Shown piece by piece: positions 15,563 through 25,037 of a DNA stretch of 64,000 bases. A program made the translations under genes and the position numbers. Source of the stretch: CAZYTM01 sp964649725 (GTDB lineage Bacteria > Desulfobacterota > Desulfuromonadia > Geobacterales > Geobacteraceae); contig CAZYTM010000005.1 in NCBI GenBank assembly GCA_964649725.1, positions 1 through 64,000 on the forward strand, written 5' to 3'. The notes below the pieces were generated by a model. It worked only from the letters and a program-made list of their open reading frames with translations. It had not been told where the DNA came from and did not search any database. The first letter of the stretch is position 1; the number at the start of each line of letters is the position of its first letter.

Positions 15563-18396
15563 AGCTGCTCCGCAATATAGGTCTGCGTGGCAAGTTTTTG
15601 GTCGGCATACTCTCGCTGCTCCTCTTTGTCGGCATAGCCATTATTATTCTTATCCAGACGACCATCCATAGTCGTCTTGAACGGGAATTGCAAAAACGTG
15701 GCATATCCATTGCCAAACACTTTGCCGAGGTCTCAGCCAACCCCTTCCTGACCGATACGATTGTCAGCGTCGAGATACTTGCCGATGACTATCTGAAGAA
15801 TGAAGAGAATCTGGCCTACATCTTTGTCAGTGACAAAACCGGCAAGGTAATCGCTCATACTTTTCAAAAGGGCTTCCCCCAAGGGCTGGCAGACATTAAT
15901 CCCCTCCAGCCGGGACAACCTTACAACATAAAAACTATCCGTACTGATCAGGGAGAAATTCTTGACATAACCACCCCGATCCTTACCGGTAATATCGGCG
16001 TGGTTCATGTCGGTATCTCCAAAGCCTCCATTAACCAGAGCATTGCCGGCATAATCGGGCTGATCAGCTGGTTCATCCTTATCGTTCTGGTTATCGGCGC
16101 TTTCTTTGGCATTTATTTCAGCACTGCTATCACCAAACCGGTTCTGCAACTTACCAGAGGGGTAAAGTTGGTCGGCAGTGGCCACCTTTCGGAACGGATC
16201 AGCACCTCGAGCAACGATGAGATCGGTGAACTGGCTACTGCATTCAACCGGATGTCTGAAAACCTGAAGCACATAACCGTTTCCAAGGACTATCTCGACC
16301 GACTGCTCAGCACCATGAATGACGCACTGCTGGTACTCGAGGCCGACGGTACTATCCGTAGCGCCAATCGTGCTTTCTGCAGCCTGCTCGGATATAATCA
16401 GGACGACCTGATCGATCAGCCTGCAGCGATAGTCTTCCCTGCCGACAATAATAAATTCGACTGGCAAGCCGAGTTAGGTTCTCAGGGGATTATTGGAGGA
16501 CTGGAACGCTACCTGCTCACCAGAAACGGCCATACAGTACCGGTTCTCTGCTCCATGGCCGGCATGTACGATGAAAATGGGATGCTACAGGCGATTATCC
16601 TTGCTGCTCAGGATATCAGTGCTTTGCGAAAGGCGCAGGACAAGCTTTATGAACAGCAATTGCAACTCGAGGAGTTGAACCGGCATCTGGAGATGACCGT
16701 GGCAAAGCGAACCGAGGCTCTACTCAAGACCAATGAGGAATTGAACCTCGAAATCAGCGCCCGGATGCAAACCGAAAAGGAGCTTATCAAGGCAAAAGAG
16801 ACAGCTGAAATCGCCAGCCTTGCCAAATCCGAATTCCTCGCCAATATGAGCCATGAGATCCGGACCCCGCTGAATTCAATTATCGGCATGACAGACATGT
16901 TGCTTGAAACCCCCGTATCCAACGAACAGCGCGATTTTCTCAATATTCTGCAACGCTCTGGTGCAACACTCCATCAACTGCTAAATGATATACTCGACCT
17001 CTCCAAGATAGAGGCACGGCAAATGCACCTGGAAAATATCCTTTTTGATATTGAAGAGCTGCTCGAGTCTACCTGCGAGATGTTCGCGACACAAGCCCAC
17101 AGTAAAAAACTCGAACTGATCCTGGCAATCAATGAAGCGCAGCATCTCAACCTGCATGGCGACCCTAACCGGTTACGACAGATACTCATCAATCTGATCG
17201 GCAATGCCATAAAATTTACCGAACATGGGGAGGTATTAATTACCCTGGAGCAGAGCAGACCGGTTGCAGGTGGGCTCGAATTTACCTGTTCGATCAGGGA
17301 CACAGGGATTGGTATCGCCGCAGACAAACAGCAGGCGATTTTTGATCTCTTCACCCAGGCCGATGCCTCTACCACTCGTCGCTATGGAGGCACCGGTCTT
17401 GGCCTTGCCATCAGTCAGAGGCTGGTTTCACTGATGGGGGGGCAGCTCTGGGTCGAAAGCAGACCTGCTGTTGGCAGCACTTTCTTTTTCACCTTCAAAG
17501 TTGCTCCAGCTGCACCCGCTAAGCTATCAGCAGGTGAATCAAACAGTGCCATTCTGCAGGGTATGCAGATCCTTCTTGTCGATGACAATATTAACTGTCT
17601 GCAGACGATGCAGACTCAATTGACCAGGAATGGTGCCAAGGTCTGTTCGGCCGGGAACGGCAAAGCCGCACTGGAAATATTGCATAGCACTCTGTCAGCC
17701 AACAGCTCTTTCCAACTTCTGCTGATCGACAGCCAGATGCCTGATATGGATGGTATCGCCCTGGCACGCCAGATTGTAAGCGATCCTCAGCTTGCCCCAC
17801 TGGCAGAAAATATTATCATGCTCCTTAATGCCGACATAAACTCTGACAACATATTGCAGCAATTGGATGAAGCAGGTATAAAGAGGACACTCTACAAACC
17901 TTTTAAACGGAGGTCGTTGATCGAGATGCTCAGTTCGGATGATGTCGCTCAGCCAGCCACTGATTCGCTACCAGTCGCCATATCAGAGGTACCTGTTAAA
18001 TCTGTTACCAGTCAGGCTGAGCAGAAACGTGTTCTCTTTGCAGAAGACAACCGTGACAATCGTATCCTTCTTACCCTGACCATGCGCAACACAAGATATA
18101 CCTTTGACGAAGCGGAAAATGGCGAGGTGGCAGTGGAGAAATACCTTGACGGTGAGTATGATGCGATACTTATGGATATTCAGATGCCAGTTCTGGACGG
18201 TTTTGCTGCAACACGACAGATTCGGGAGATAGAGGAGTCGACCGGCCGGCGACGGATTCCAATAATAGCCGTAACCGCCCATGCCTTCAAGGAAGACAAG
18301 GAGCGTTGTCTGGCGGCAGGCTGCGATTCACATATCCCGAAACCGATTAAAAAAGCTAAACTACTGGAATGTCTTGACAAGTTGATCGACGGATAG
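15559..18396 (+). CDS. Hybrid sensor histidine kinase with two receiver domains
   Basis: A 945-residue membrane kinase. TM1 is at about 8-33, then a periplasmic domain (34-160), TM2 (162-190), HAMP (190-242), PAS (245-365) and a coiled coil. HisKA has His432 in NMSHEIRTPLN, and the ATPase domain has NLIGNAIKF, DTGIGI and GTGLGLAI. Receiver 1 keeps Asp724 but has Asn in the usual Ser/Thr position (MLLNA). Receiver 2 is complete with Asp873. It is translationally coupled to the PhnD-like lipoprotein. No DNA-binding output is encoded, so signalling must continue through a phosphotransfer protein or the stand-alone receiver at 14012. Confidence 0.93.
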   Translation: MKLLRNIGLRGKFLVGILSLLLFVGIAIIILIQTTIHSRLERELQKRGISIAKHFAEVSANPFLTDTIVSVEILADDYLKNEENLAYIFVSDKTGKVIAHTFQKGFPQGLADINPLQPGQPYNIKTIRTDQGEILDITTPILTGNIGVVHVGISKASINQSIAGIIGLISWFILIVLVIGAFFGIYFSTAITKPVLQLTRGVKLVGSGHLSERISTSSNDEIGELATAFNRMSENLKHITVSKDYLDRLLSTMNDALLVLEADGTIRSANRAFCSLLGYNQDDLIDQPAAIVFPADNNKFDWQAELGSQGIIGGLERYLLTRNGHTVPVLCSMAGMYDENGMLQAIILAAQDISALRKAQDKLYEQQLQLEELNRHLEMTVAKRTEALLKTNEELNLEISARMQTEKELIKAKETAEIASLAKSEFLANMSHEIRTPLNSIIGMTDMLLETPVSNEQRDFLNILQRSGATLHQLLNDILDLSKIEARQMHLENILFDIEELLESTCEMFATQAHSKKLELILAINEAQHLNLHGDPNRLRQILINLIGNAIKFTEHGEVLITLEQSRPVAGGLEFTCSIRDTGIGIAADKQQAIFDLFTQADASTTRRYGGTGLGLAISQRLVSLMGGQLWVESRPAVGSTFFFTFKVAPAAPAKLSAGESNSAILQGMQILLVDDNINCLQTMQTQLTRNGAKVCSAGNGKAALEILHSTLSANSSFQLLLIDSQMPDMDGIALARQIVSDPQLAPLAENIIMLLNADINSDNILQQLDEAGIKRTLYKPFKRRSLIEMLSSDDVAQPATDSLPVAISEVPVKSVTSQAEQKRVLFAEDNRDNRILLTLTMRNTRYTFDEAENGEVAVEKYLDGEYDAILMDIQMPVLDGFAATRQIREIEESTGRRRIPIIAVTAHAFKEDKERCLAAGCDSHIPKPIKKAKLLECLDKLIDG

Positions 18397-18450
18397 CGAC
18401 TGAAAGAGAACGGTTCCAGAGATTGAGACTAGCAGAATGTATCATTCCAT

Positions 18451-18472
18451 GGCCTGCCTGCGCAGGCCTTTT
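18451..18472 (+). terminator. Intrinsic terminator after the hybrid kinase
   Basis: GGCCTGC (18451-18457) pairs with GCAGGCC (18462-18468) around a four-base loop, followed by TTTT. It lies 55 bases after the kinase stop. Confidence 0.7.
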
Positions 18473-18498
18473 CAGCTTCTATTTCAAAGGGAATAAAT

Positions 18499-18954
18499 TT
18501 GCGGGAATTCAAACTCGAAATAAACCTTAAAGCTACGCCTGAAACAGTTTGGCAGCTACTGACCGAAATGAGTCTCTATCAACACTGGAACCCGCTCTTC
18601 TGTAAAGGTAATGGCGGGACAGCAGCAGGTGCCACACTTGAACTTGAGGTCGAACTTGATGAGATCGGCAAGTTTACCATAAAAGCCAAAATTATCGAGG
18701 CTAACGCACCGACATCCCTGGCTTGGCGATACCAGCTGCCAGTACCGGGCCTGTTCGCCTGGGAATACCGCTTCCGGCTGGAACAGCTGGGGAATGAGCA
18801 ACTGCTCTTCATCCAGCAATCTAATTTCAGTGGCCTGCTCGCACCACTCTACAGCTTTGCCTTGGGCAAGCGGGTCTTGCAAGGATGCGAAAGTCTGAAC
18901 AGAGCTGTTAAGCGTTGGGGAGAACGAGGTAATATGAAGTGCATGAAGTGCTGA
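18499..18954 (+). CDS. SRPBCC/START-like family protein
   Basis: The 151-residue protein has the start of an SRPBCC (Bet v1-like) ligand-binding fold: LEINLKATPETVWQLLTE, YQHWNPLF, and a C-terminal helix after FSGLLAPLYSF. Such proteins bind hydrophobic ligands or act as cyclases; nothing identifies the ligand. The start codon is TTG with AAAGGGA upstream. It follows the terminator at 18451, so it has its own promoter or low read-through expression. It converges with the SAM-fold gene at 18978. Confidence 0.75.
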   Translation: MREFKLEINLKATPETVWQLLTEMSLYQHWNPLFCKGNGGTAAGATLELEVELDEIGKFTIKAKIIEANAPTSLAWRYQLPVPGLFAWEYRFRLEQLGNEQLLFIQQSNFSGLLAPLYSFALGKRVLQGCESLNRAVKRWGERGNMKCMKC

Positions 18955-18977
18955 GCAGTTGCTGATTAATACATATA

Positions 18978-19784
18978 TTACATCATCAGACCACGATTGC
19001 GCCGGAACAGGACAACAGCTTCGATCATCGCCGGATAGTCGATATCGACCGGGTGGAGCAGCGGCAGTCCTATTTCTGCAATTGCTCTGGTGAGCTGACT
19101 ACCGTTGGCCAGCGGTTCTCCCCGTTGGATATGGTTCCATGCAGCGTAAATCGACAACTCCTGCCCCTTGAAATATACCGAGTTTGCCTTGATGTTCGCC
19201 TGAATCCGGCGCACATCCTCCAGCGCATGCGGTTCATCCAGCTCCCGCCAGATATCGACATATAGAAAATCGACCGGCTCAGCAGGGCATGTCGCAAAGT
19301 GATCACCCTGGACAATTTTGATTTTATCCACAATAGTCGCGGAGATCCCCGTAAGCGCCCCTGATTGTTCAAACAGAGCAATCAACTCCGGGTCGCGCTC
19401 AACTATGGTTATTCTGCTGACTGCCTGATTCAGTGCTATATTGAGGGCGGCAAAACCGAAACCTAAACCGATCACCATGGTGTGACCCGCAGCATAACTG
19501 CAAGCCAGTTGCTGGCTTTCAATCTCGTGAGGAGAGAGGGATATCCAGGTATCCCAGTTTTCCGGCTCATTACCGGTCTTACGTAACAGCACAGGCATAT
19601 CGCAGGCTACCCAGAGTGGTGTGTGATAACCTGGCTCCAGATGCATTCCGGCTCGCGTAATGCGCCAGCAACCGAACTGACCGTCACTGAATTGCGGCAT
19701 AGTGAGCTCAGTTGAAAAATATGGCACATCAAGGAGATGAGCCAAACGGTTAGCCTGTAGTTCGTTAAGCTGGTCAGAATTCAT
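18978..19784 (-). CDS. Class I SAM-binding (spermidine synthase-like) protein
   Basis: A 268-residue protein with a Rossmann-type core in its second half: MVIGLGFGFAALNIAL is the nucleotide-binding glycine motif, ITIVERDPELIALF gives the acidic residue that binds the ribose, and FLYVDIWRELDEP is in the motif IV position. This matches spermidine synthase-like or O-methyltransferase folds. The N-terminal 90 residues are not recognised. Substrate and reaction are unknown, and loss of methyl transfer cannot be excluded. It stands alone on the minus strand. Confidence 0.65.
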   Translation of the reverse strand: MNSDQLNELQANRLAHLLDVPYFSTELTMPQFSDGQFGCWRITRAGMHLEPGYHTPLWVACDMPVLLRKTGNEPENWDTWISLSPHEIESQQLACSYAAGHTMVIGLGFGFAALNIALNQAVSRITIVERDPELIALFEQSGALTGISATIVDKIKIVQGDHFATCPAEPVDFLYVDIWRELDEPHALEDVRRIQANIKANSVYFKGQELSIYAAWNHIQRGEPLANGSQLTRAIAEIGLPLLHPVDIDYPAMIEAVVLFRRNRGLMM

Positions 19785-19886
19785 CAGAATACCATATCAG
19801 ACTTCTTGTCAACTGCTACGGCAAATCGGAAAAGGGGCCCCACGCACCACTTTTCTAAAAATCTTTGTGAAATTACCGCCTGTTCT

Positions 19887-19923
19887 CCCCCTTGTCAAGA
19901 AAAAGTATCTGACAAACAAGGGG
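19887..19923 (-). terminator. Possible terminator hairpin downstream of the VIT/VWA gene
   Basis: On the minus strand CCCCTTGT (19916-19923) can pair with ACAAGGGG (19887-19894), about 32 bases after the VIT gene stop. No T-run follows, so function is uncertain. Confidence 0.35.
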
Positions 19924-19955
19924 AAGCAGTTGCCTCCCCCCCTTTTAACCAGTAT

Positions 19956-22937
19956 CTATTTTGCCCGGAATTCCACTTCACCTATCCTGACCGTATCCCT
20001 TTTCTGCTCCAGTCGCAGGGTAATGGCCCGGCGCTCTTCATCGGGGCGGCCATAATTGGTGAAGACAGTTGCCTGTACAGTTGCTGTGCCAGCCAGTTGC
20101 GGAGCATTGCTGCCAAAGTAGTTAGCCTCGATACGGTATATCCCTGCCATCCCCTTCTTCAGCACGTACTCCTCAGGACCGTAGCCGACCGTGATGTCCC
20201 GCGAGACACTGCCACCGATCGTGGTCTGCTGATGCCCGTAATAGGCCTTCTCGCCGGATGGTTCGATGACCCAGAGGTCCAGGTCGGTCATATCCATGTC
20301 CCAGGTCAGGACAATGCGCATGTCCATATCCAGCGGCTTGATCAGTCGCGGATCTACCGGGATCCCCTCGATTCCCGCCTTTATGGCCCGTGGTATGGTC
20401 CTGTTCAATTCGGTCAAGGCGATCAGTTCGATCTCGGCAATGCGGTCCCACTCACCAATCGCCACCTGATAGAGAAGCTCGATGGAGCGACGGTAATCTG
20501 CCAGCACCTGCGTCTTGTCCCTCCCCGCTACTACCGACTCTGCCCGCCGCGCCAGCACCAGGCCGAGATCGCGGTGTGACTGCGGCTCTTCCGGACGGAG
20601 GTTGAGCACTTCGTCAAAAATAATCACTGCCAGATCAAACTGCTCCATCTGCTCCAGACGGTGCGCCAGGATGCGGAGCAGAGCAGGGTTCTCCAGTTCG
20701 AGCTCGGCCAGATTGGAGAGGATTTGCAGGGCCAGTTGCTGGTCGCCGGCCTGACGGAATAAGTCGGCACAGTCGAGGAAAAATGCGGGTGAAGCGGAAT
20801 ATTCCCGTCGCAGTTGCAGATAACGTCGATATCGCTCGGATTTAGCAGTTCTCTGTAACTCACGCAGATAAGGAGTATCTGGATTCCACGGTTTGATGGT
20901 GATTGTCGGCCCGACCACAGCTTCATCCCGGTCATCGCTGCTGCCACCGTTCTTCTTGGCAGCCATCTTCCGCTCACTGCGACCTGCCAGCTGCTCGGCT
21001 GCCGGAGCCGGGGATTCAGCCATCTGTGGTCTGCTAAACGACGCCCCCATGTTACTGAGCGCTCCACCCTGCATATCTGCTATTGACGACTTAGCAGGCA
21101 TTGCCTCCTGATAACGGAACCCGGCCGGATAACTGAACTCCTTCTCCCACCAGGCGACCCGTCTCTGCCAGAGGGAGATCAGGTAGTGCAGTTTATCCCC
21201 CTTTTTCCGCTCCTGCTCCACGTTGCGGGCGGCAATTATCTTCTCATACTCCCGACGCAGCTCCGGAAGTGTTGTAGGCGGCTCGACCCGGTGCTCGACA
21301 TACTGGTTGACATTCTCCAGCACCAGCAGGGAAGTACCAGGGGTGACCAGACCATACCTCTTGCCTAGTGCGGTTATCTCGGCGCGGTTCTCCTTGGCCA
21401 GGACCTGCAGCTCTGCCAGTCGCTGACCGGCCCAGGAAAGTCTGGCCAGGTTGCCAGGGAGAGCTGCAGAACGGTCCAGTTGATATTCAGACCGGTGGGT
21501 CACCTGACCGGCGTACCCGTATTCAAGGGTGATGTTCCCCTTTTCCGCCAGCAGCCTGCCGCTTACCTGGACTCGCCCCTGCACCGCTTGCGGTATCGAC
21601 GGAGTGACCTTGGCGAACGACCGGCTGTCATATCTGGCACCTAAAAAGGAGAAACTGTTATTGCCTATTGCTGCAGCTCCCCTGGCTGGATCAAGATTGT
21701 TAAGGTTTATATAATCGCCGCCGCTCTTCATCGCCAGATAGCGGAGCATGGAGTGGTTGGCACGCGGGTCGGCGGAGATGGCATAGAGCGGCCGCGACAG
21801 GCTCCCCGGTTCAGTGCTGCCGAAATTGGAGAGACCATCACTAAATAGCAGGAAGAAGTCGGGCAGCCCGACCTCTTTGGCCGGAACGATGGCTGCCAGC
21901 GAGGTGCCGCCATCATAATCCACCTGCTGCAGGAGAGCCAGGAGTGCAGCAATATCACCATTTACCACTTTGACCTGCTGGCGGCTGGTGACACTATTAC
22001 GGAATTGTACCAGCTCGACTACTATGGCAGATTCGGGAAACCTGGCAAAGAAGGCGCGTAGCAGGGCTATTTCCTTATCATGGCCGACCTCGCCTCGCGA
22101 GCCGGAGGCGTCCCAGAGGATGCCGACCCTTTTTGGGGGCTTCTGCACCAACGGCAAAGGGACCGGTGGCATATCGTGGATGGTGAAGAATACCTCGCCA
22201 TCGCTCTGTTCGATCACCACCGGACTCTTCTGCAGATACGGGAGAGCTACTACCAGATTTTCATCAGGGGCTACGTCGCGCAGGGTGGTCTCGGCCAGAA
22301 AACTCTCCCGCCACTTGGTAAATCCTAGTCTTGGCAGGCCACCGCTGGCGATCACCGGCTCTTTATCCCCCTTCACCACCTCCAGACGGAGATGGAAATC
22401 GGCCACCGGCCGGGTGAAATGGAGCGGCAGCTGGTAGCTGGGGCTCCCCTGCAGGTCGGTCAGTCCGGAGAGATAACGGACCATGATGGTCCGGCTCCCC
22501 CTGGCCGGGATCGGAAAGACCCTGGTCTTGAAATTGTTCCCTGCCACCCACTCTACCAGACCCGGGTCGGTCCCCTGGCGGACTATCTTCTCAAAGACCT
22601 GCCTACCCTTGTCCTTCTCCACCACCACCCCGTCCACCATCACCCCGTTGATGTCCAGAGCGTAACCGCTCACGGTAGAACCTTCAGGGAGAGGGAAATA
22701 GAGGTCCCCGGCCAGGATACGGTCGGTCGGATTGGCAAAGGTCATGGTCATCCTGGTCTCGGCCAGCCAACCATGGATGGTCACCTCGGTATCGACTCTG
22801 GCCAACCGCAACTCCTCACTCTTCTTCCGGCCGTCATCACCGCTAATCTGCGCTACCAGCACCGGCATCCGCGCCGCAGCAGTCCCGGCAGTAACGATGA
22901 GAATCAGCATCATGAGCACGACATAAATTATTCTCAT
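19956..22937 (-). CDS. Envelope protein with VIT, VWA and DUF2135-like domains
   Basis: A 993-residue exported protein. A signal peptide (MRIIYVVLMM to TAAA) leads into a VIT domain, seen in TEVTIHGWLAETRMTMTFAN and FPLPEGSTVSGYALDINGV. A VWA-like domain follows with RVGILWDASGSRGE, a degenerate MIDAS reading DASGS. TPR-like helices occupy about 730-860 (QQLALQILSNLAEL). The C-terminal part, with IVLTWDMDMTDLDLWVIEPSG, looks like DUF2135. I chose ATG 22937 with AAAGGA upstream. The gene is downstream of an ECF sigma/anti-sigma pair and 24 bases after an exported protein. VIT/VWA proteins mediate protein interactions at surfaces; the partner is unknown. Confidence 0.82.
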   Translation of the reverse strand: MRIIYVVLMMLILIVTAGTAAARMPVLVAQISGDDGRKKSEELRLARVDTEVTIHGWLAETRMTMTFANPTDRILAGDLYFPLPEGSTVSGYALDINGVMVDGVVVEKDKGRQVFEKIVRQGTDPGLVEWVAGNNFKTRVFPIPARGSRTIMVRYLSGLTDLQGSPSYQLPLHFTRPVADFHLRLEVVKGDKEPVIASGGLPRLGFTKWRESFLAETTLRDVAPDENLVVALPYLQKSPVVIEQSDGEVFFTIHDMPPVPLPLVQKPPKRVGILWDASGSRGEVGHDKEIALLRAFFARFPESAIVVELVQFRNSVTSRQQVKVVNGDIAALLALLQQVDYDGGTSLAAIVPAKEVGLPDFFLLFSDGLSNFGSTEPGSLSRPLYAISADPRANHSMLRYLAMKSGGDYINLNNLDPARGAAAIGNNSFSFLGARYDSRSFAKVTPSIPQAVQGRVQVSGRLLAEKGNITLEYGYAGQVTHRSEYQLDRSAALPGNLARLSWAGQRLAELQVLAKENRAEITALGKRYGLVTPGTSLLVLENVNQYVEHRVEPPTTLPELRREYEKIIAARNVEQERKKGDKLHYLISLWQRRVAWWEKEFSYPAGFRYQEAMPAKSSIADMQGGALSNMGASFSRPQMAESPAPAAEQLAGRSERKMAAKKNGGSSDDRDEAVVGPTITIKPWNPDTPYLRELQRTAKSERYRRYLQLRREYSASPAFFLDCADLFRQAGDQQLALQILSNLAELELENPALLRILAHRLEQMEQFDLAVIIFDEVLNLRPEEPQSHRDLGLVLARRAESVVAGRDKTQVLADYRRSIELLYQVAIGEWDRIAEIELIALTELNRTIPRAIKAGIEGIPVDPRLIKPLDMDMRIVLTWDMDMTDLDLWVIEPSGEKAYYGHQQTTIGGSVSRDITVGYGPEEYVLKKGMAGIYRIEANYFGSNAPQLAGTATVQATVFTNYGRPDEERRAITLRLEQKRDTVRIGEVEFRAK

Positions 22938-22961
22938 GGCATATCCTTTCATCTTCAACTT

Positions 22962-23783
22962 CTAACCGCGACCCGGAGGGTACGGGGCAAAACCCTCTCC
23001 GGGCCACATCCGGTTACGGACCGGTCGCGGCCGGTCAGGGGCTAGCACGCCAAGGCGCCGCAAGGTGTCACGCCATTCATACTTGATGAAGATCTTCTCC
23101 TGAGCATGACGCTCCGGGGTGAAGGTGACCTCTCTGGCCGGTGCATACTCATCCCGGCCGAAGCCGGTGCCGGCGCTCTCGCTCTCTGATTTCCTCGCCT
23201 CCCGGGCGGCACGTTGCTGCGGCTGCGGCGCTGCCGCACTCCCTGCCCCGGCTGCCGGAGCGCTATCCCTGAAAGAAGAATTATTTCCACCAAACTGCTC
23301 CCTGACCAACGGCTCGACAGGACGGACTTCAGGATAGACAGCCACCGCGATCACCCCCATGGCCGATTCGTCCTTAAATGCAGCAGCATAGGAGTCAGAA
23401 GGATTGGTAAAGTAGAACCGGTTGATCCGCTCCATGCTGGTCCGCCAACCGCTGTATTCTCCCTCTCCATAAGGTTCCAGCACATACATCCGTTCACTGC
23501 TCTTCAGCCAGGACTTCTGCCCTGATACGATATTTCGGCCATCTACTGCCACCACTATGCCGACCCGCCGGTTTAGCCGGTTACGGACCACAATAGTATA
23601 GTGATCACCTTTAATCGCCTCGGCATAGACCCGCTTGTTGTCCTGCCGCCTGCTGACAGGATAGAGCGGCAGCTCATTGCCATTGTCGCTCCTTACCAGC
23701 ACCTCCACTGCATCACCGACGCTCCCGCCCCAGGCCGAAGTTGCAATCAACATCATCATCGCTGCTATCATCAGATTTTTCAT
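22962..23783 (-). CDS. Exported protein of unknown function
   Basis: A 273-residue protein with a clear signal peptide (MKNLMIAAMMMLIATSAWGG). The N-terminal 130 residues form a compact region (YTIVVRNRLNRRVGIVVAVDGRNI, then NRFYFTNPSDSYAAAF), suggesting a beta-sandwich. From about 165 to 215 it is Ala/Pro/Gln/Ser-rich and probably unstructured, and it ends in a Pro/Gly-rich tail. It is encoded just before the VIT/VWA gene and after the anti-sigma gene on the same strand, with AAAGGAG before ATG. I do not recognise the family; the neighbours suggest an envelope-stress or surface function. Confidence 0.75.
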   Translation of the reverse strand: MKNLMIAAMMMLIATSAWGGSVGDAVEVLVRSDNGNELPLYPVSRRQDNKRVYAEAIKGDHYTIVVRNRLNRRVGIVVAVDGRNIVSGQKSWLKSSERMYVLEPYGEGEYSGWRTSMERINRFYFTNPSDSYAAAFKDESAMGVIAVAVYPEVRPVEPLVREQFGGNNSSFRDSAPAAGAGSAAAPQPQQRAAREARKSESESAGTGFGRDEYAPAREVTFTPERHAQEKIFIKYEWRDTLRRLGVLAPDRPRPVRNRMWPGEGFAPYPPGRG

Positions 23784-23912
23784 CCCCTGCTCCTTTCAAT
23801 GTCCGGAAAGTAATCCCCTTTGATCTGTTAGACAGATGAAAAGAGAGAAAGTTCCCGGTCATGAAAAATAATTTGCAGGGGGTTGTAAAGGGGTGTCGGG
23901 CAGACTGAGCAT

Positions 23913-25037
23913 TTACCAGCTGATGACTATCTCAATAGATTCTTTGTCACCCTCGACCGGGAGAGGTCTACTGATGATCTTGCCGAGCCTGGTCAACTGC
24001 TCCAGCAGTTCGGCAATTCGGTTGACAGGGAGGCGCAGGGTGAGGCTGGCCGGTCTGCTTTCGCTAGGACGCTGGAGCAGGGTCCCCCCCAGCGGAGCGA
24101 TAATCTTTTCGATATCGGCCGCCGCACTCTGCGGCTCTTTGATACTCATCTGCAGCTGCAGTCTTGCCGATTCAGGCCGGGCCGCCGCACCGAGCGAAGA
24201 GGCCGCCGGTCTGGCCGCTCTCTTCTCCTTGCTTAGCTGTCCCCCTCCTGGAGCTGTTTCGCTCTCTTCATGGATTATTCCCGGAGCCCCGGCTGAAGGT
24301 GAATAACTGCCATGGCCAGGCATCCCATTAGCCTCCTGTTGCAGCTTAAGATCCTGGCGCTTAGCAGCCGCACTGTCAGCCAGAGGGGGTGGAGCAGAGC
24401 TGAACTCATCCCTGACCCCTCCGCTAGAGAGAGTTTTGGCCGGCAGCGCTGGAGCAGGAGCTGCTACTGGGGCTTGCTCCGGGGGGGTATGGGCAAAACG
24501 GCCGGTCTGTTCAGCCGGTTCTTTTCGACGTACTGTATTCACCCCGCTTGCATCCTTTGTCTCTTCAGCAACCTTTTTCTCAGCAAACTGCTCTTCCTGC
24601 AGACCATCAATACCCGGCTTGGCTGGCAGGGCCCTGGCTGGCGCCTCCACCCCCTGCTCGGTACGCGGGACGCTCTGCTGCAGCAACGGCTCATTGGTCC
24701 GGGTCAGGTACCAACCGGTCACACAGATCATCACCAATGCCACTACCTCCAGCACCAGCCTGCCACGGAGTGGCTGCAGCATCCTCTGCCAGAGACCTGG
24801 CTGCTCTTCAGCCGCCTCCCTGACCCTGGCCATGATGCGACTAGCAAGCCATGGTGGCGGCTCCACCTTCGGCAACCCCTTAAGCAGCTCCATGGTCCGG
24901 ACCAACTCTGCCAGTTCTCTGGCGCAGTCAGGACAGTCAAGGAGATGTTCTCTGACCGCCGTATCCTCTGCCAGGGGCAACTCCTTATCCAGGTAGGCTG
25001 AGAGCTTCCCCTTTATCTCCTGATGTCCTGTCACCAT
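23913..25037 (-). CDS. Membrane anti-sigma factor (zinc-finger HC2 type) with long extracytoplasmic part
   Basis: A 374-residue protein. Residues 1-50 are a zf-HC2 anti-sigma domain: HLLDCPDCARELAEL has the HxxxCxxC zinc motif. A single transmembrane helix lies at about 93-110 (LVLEVVALVMICVTGWYL). After it comes a Pro/Ala/Glu-rich linker (120-290), then a C-terminal folded domain with ASLTLRLPVNRIAELLEQL, like DUF4349/DUF2275 domains that may sense envelope state. It overlaps the ECF sigma gene by seven bases, the usual arrangement for a sigma and its inhibitor. It should hold the sigma factor at the membrane until a signal releases it. Confidence 0.88.
   Translation of the reverse strand: MVTGHQEIKGKLSAYLDKELPLAEDTAVREHLLDCPDCARELAELVRTMELLKGLPKVEPPPWLASRIMARVREAAEEQPGLWQRMLQPLRGRLVLEVVALVMICVTGWYLTRTNEPLLQQSVPRTEQGVEAPARALPAKPGIDGLQEEQFAEKKVAEETKDASGVNTVRRKEPAEQTGRFAHTPPEQAPVAAPAPALPAKTLSSGGVRDEFSSAPPPLADSAAAKRQDLKLQQEANGMPGHGSYSPSAGAPGIIHEESETAPGGGQLSKEKRAARPAASSLGAAARPESARLQLQMSIKEPQSAAADIEKIIAPLGGTLLQRPSESRPASLTLRLPVNRIAELLEQLTRLGKIISRPLPVEGDKESIEIVISW

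Noticed and set aside
22392..25001. Rightward open frames of about 215-230 codons opposite the VIT/VWA and anti-sigma genes
   Set aside because: Low-complexity Arg/Pro/His-rich translations typical of antisense frames; the leftward genes have signal peptides, domains and proper gene spacing.
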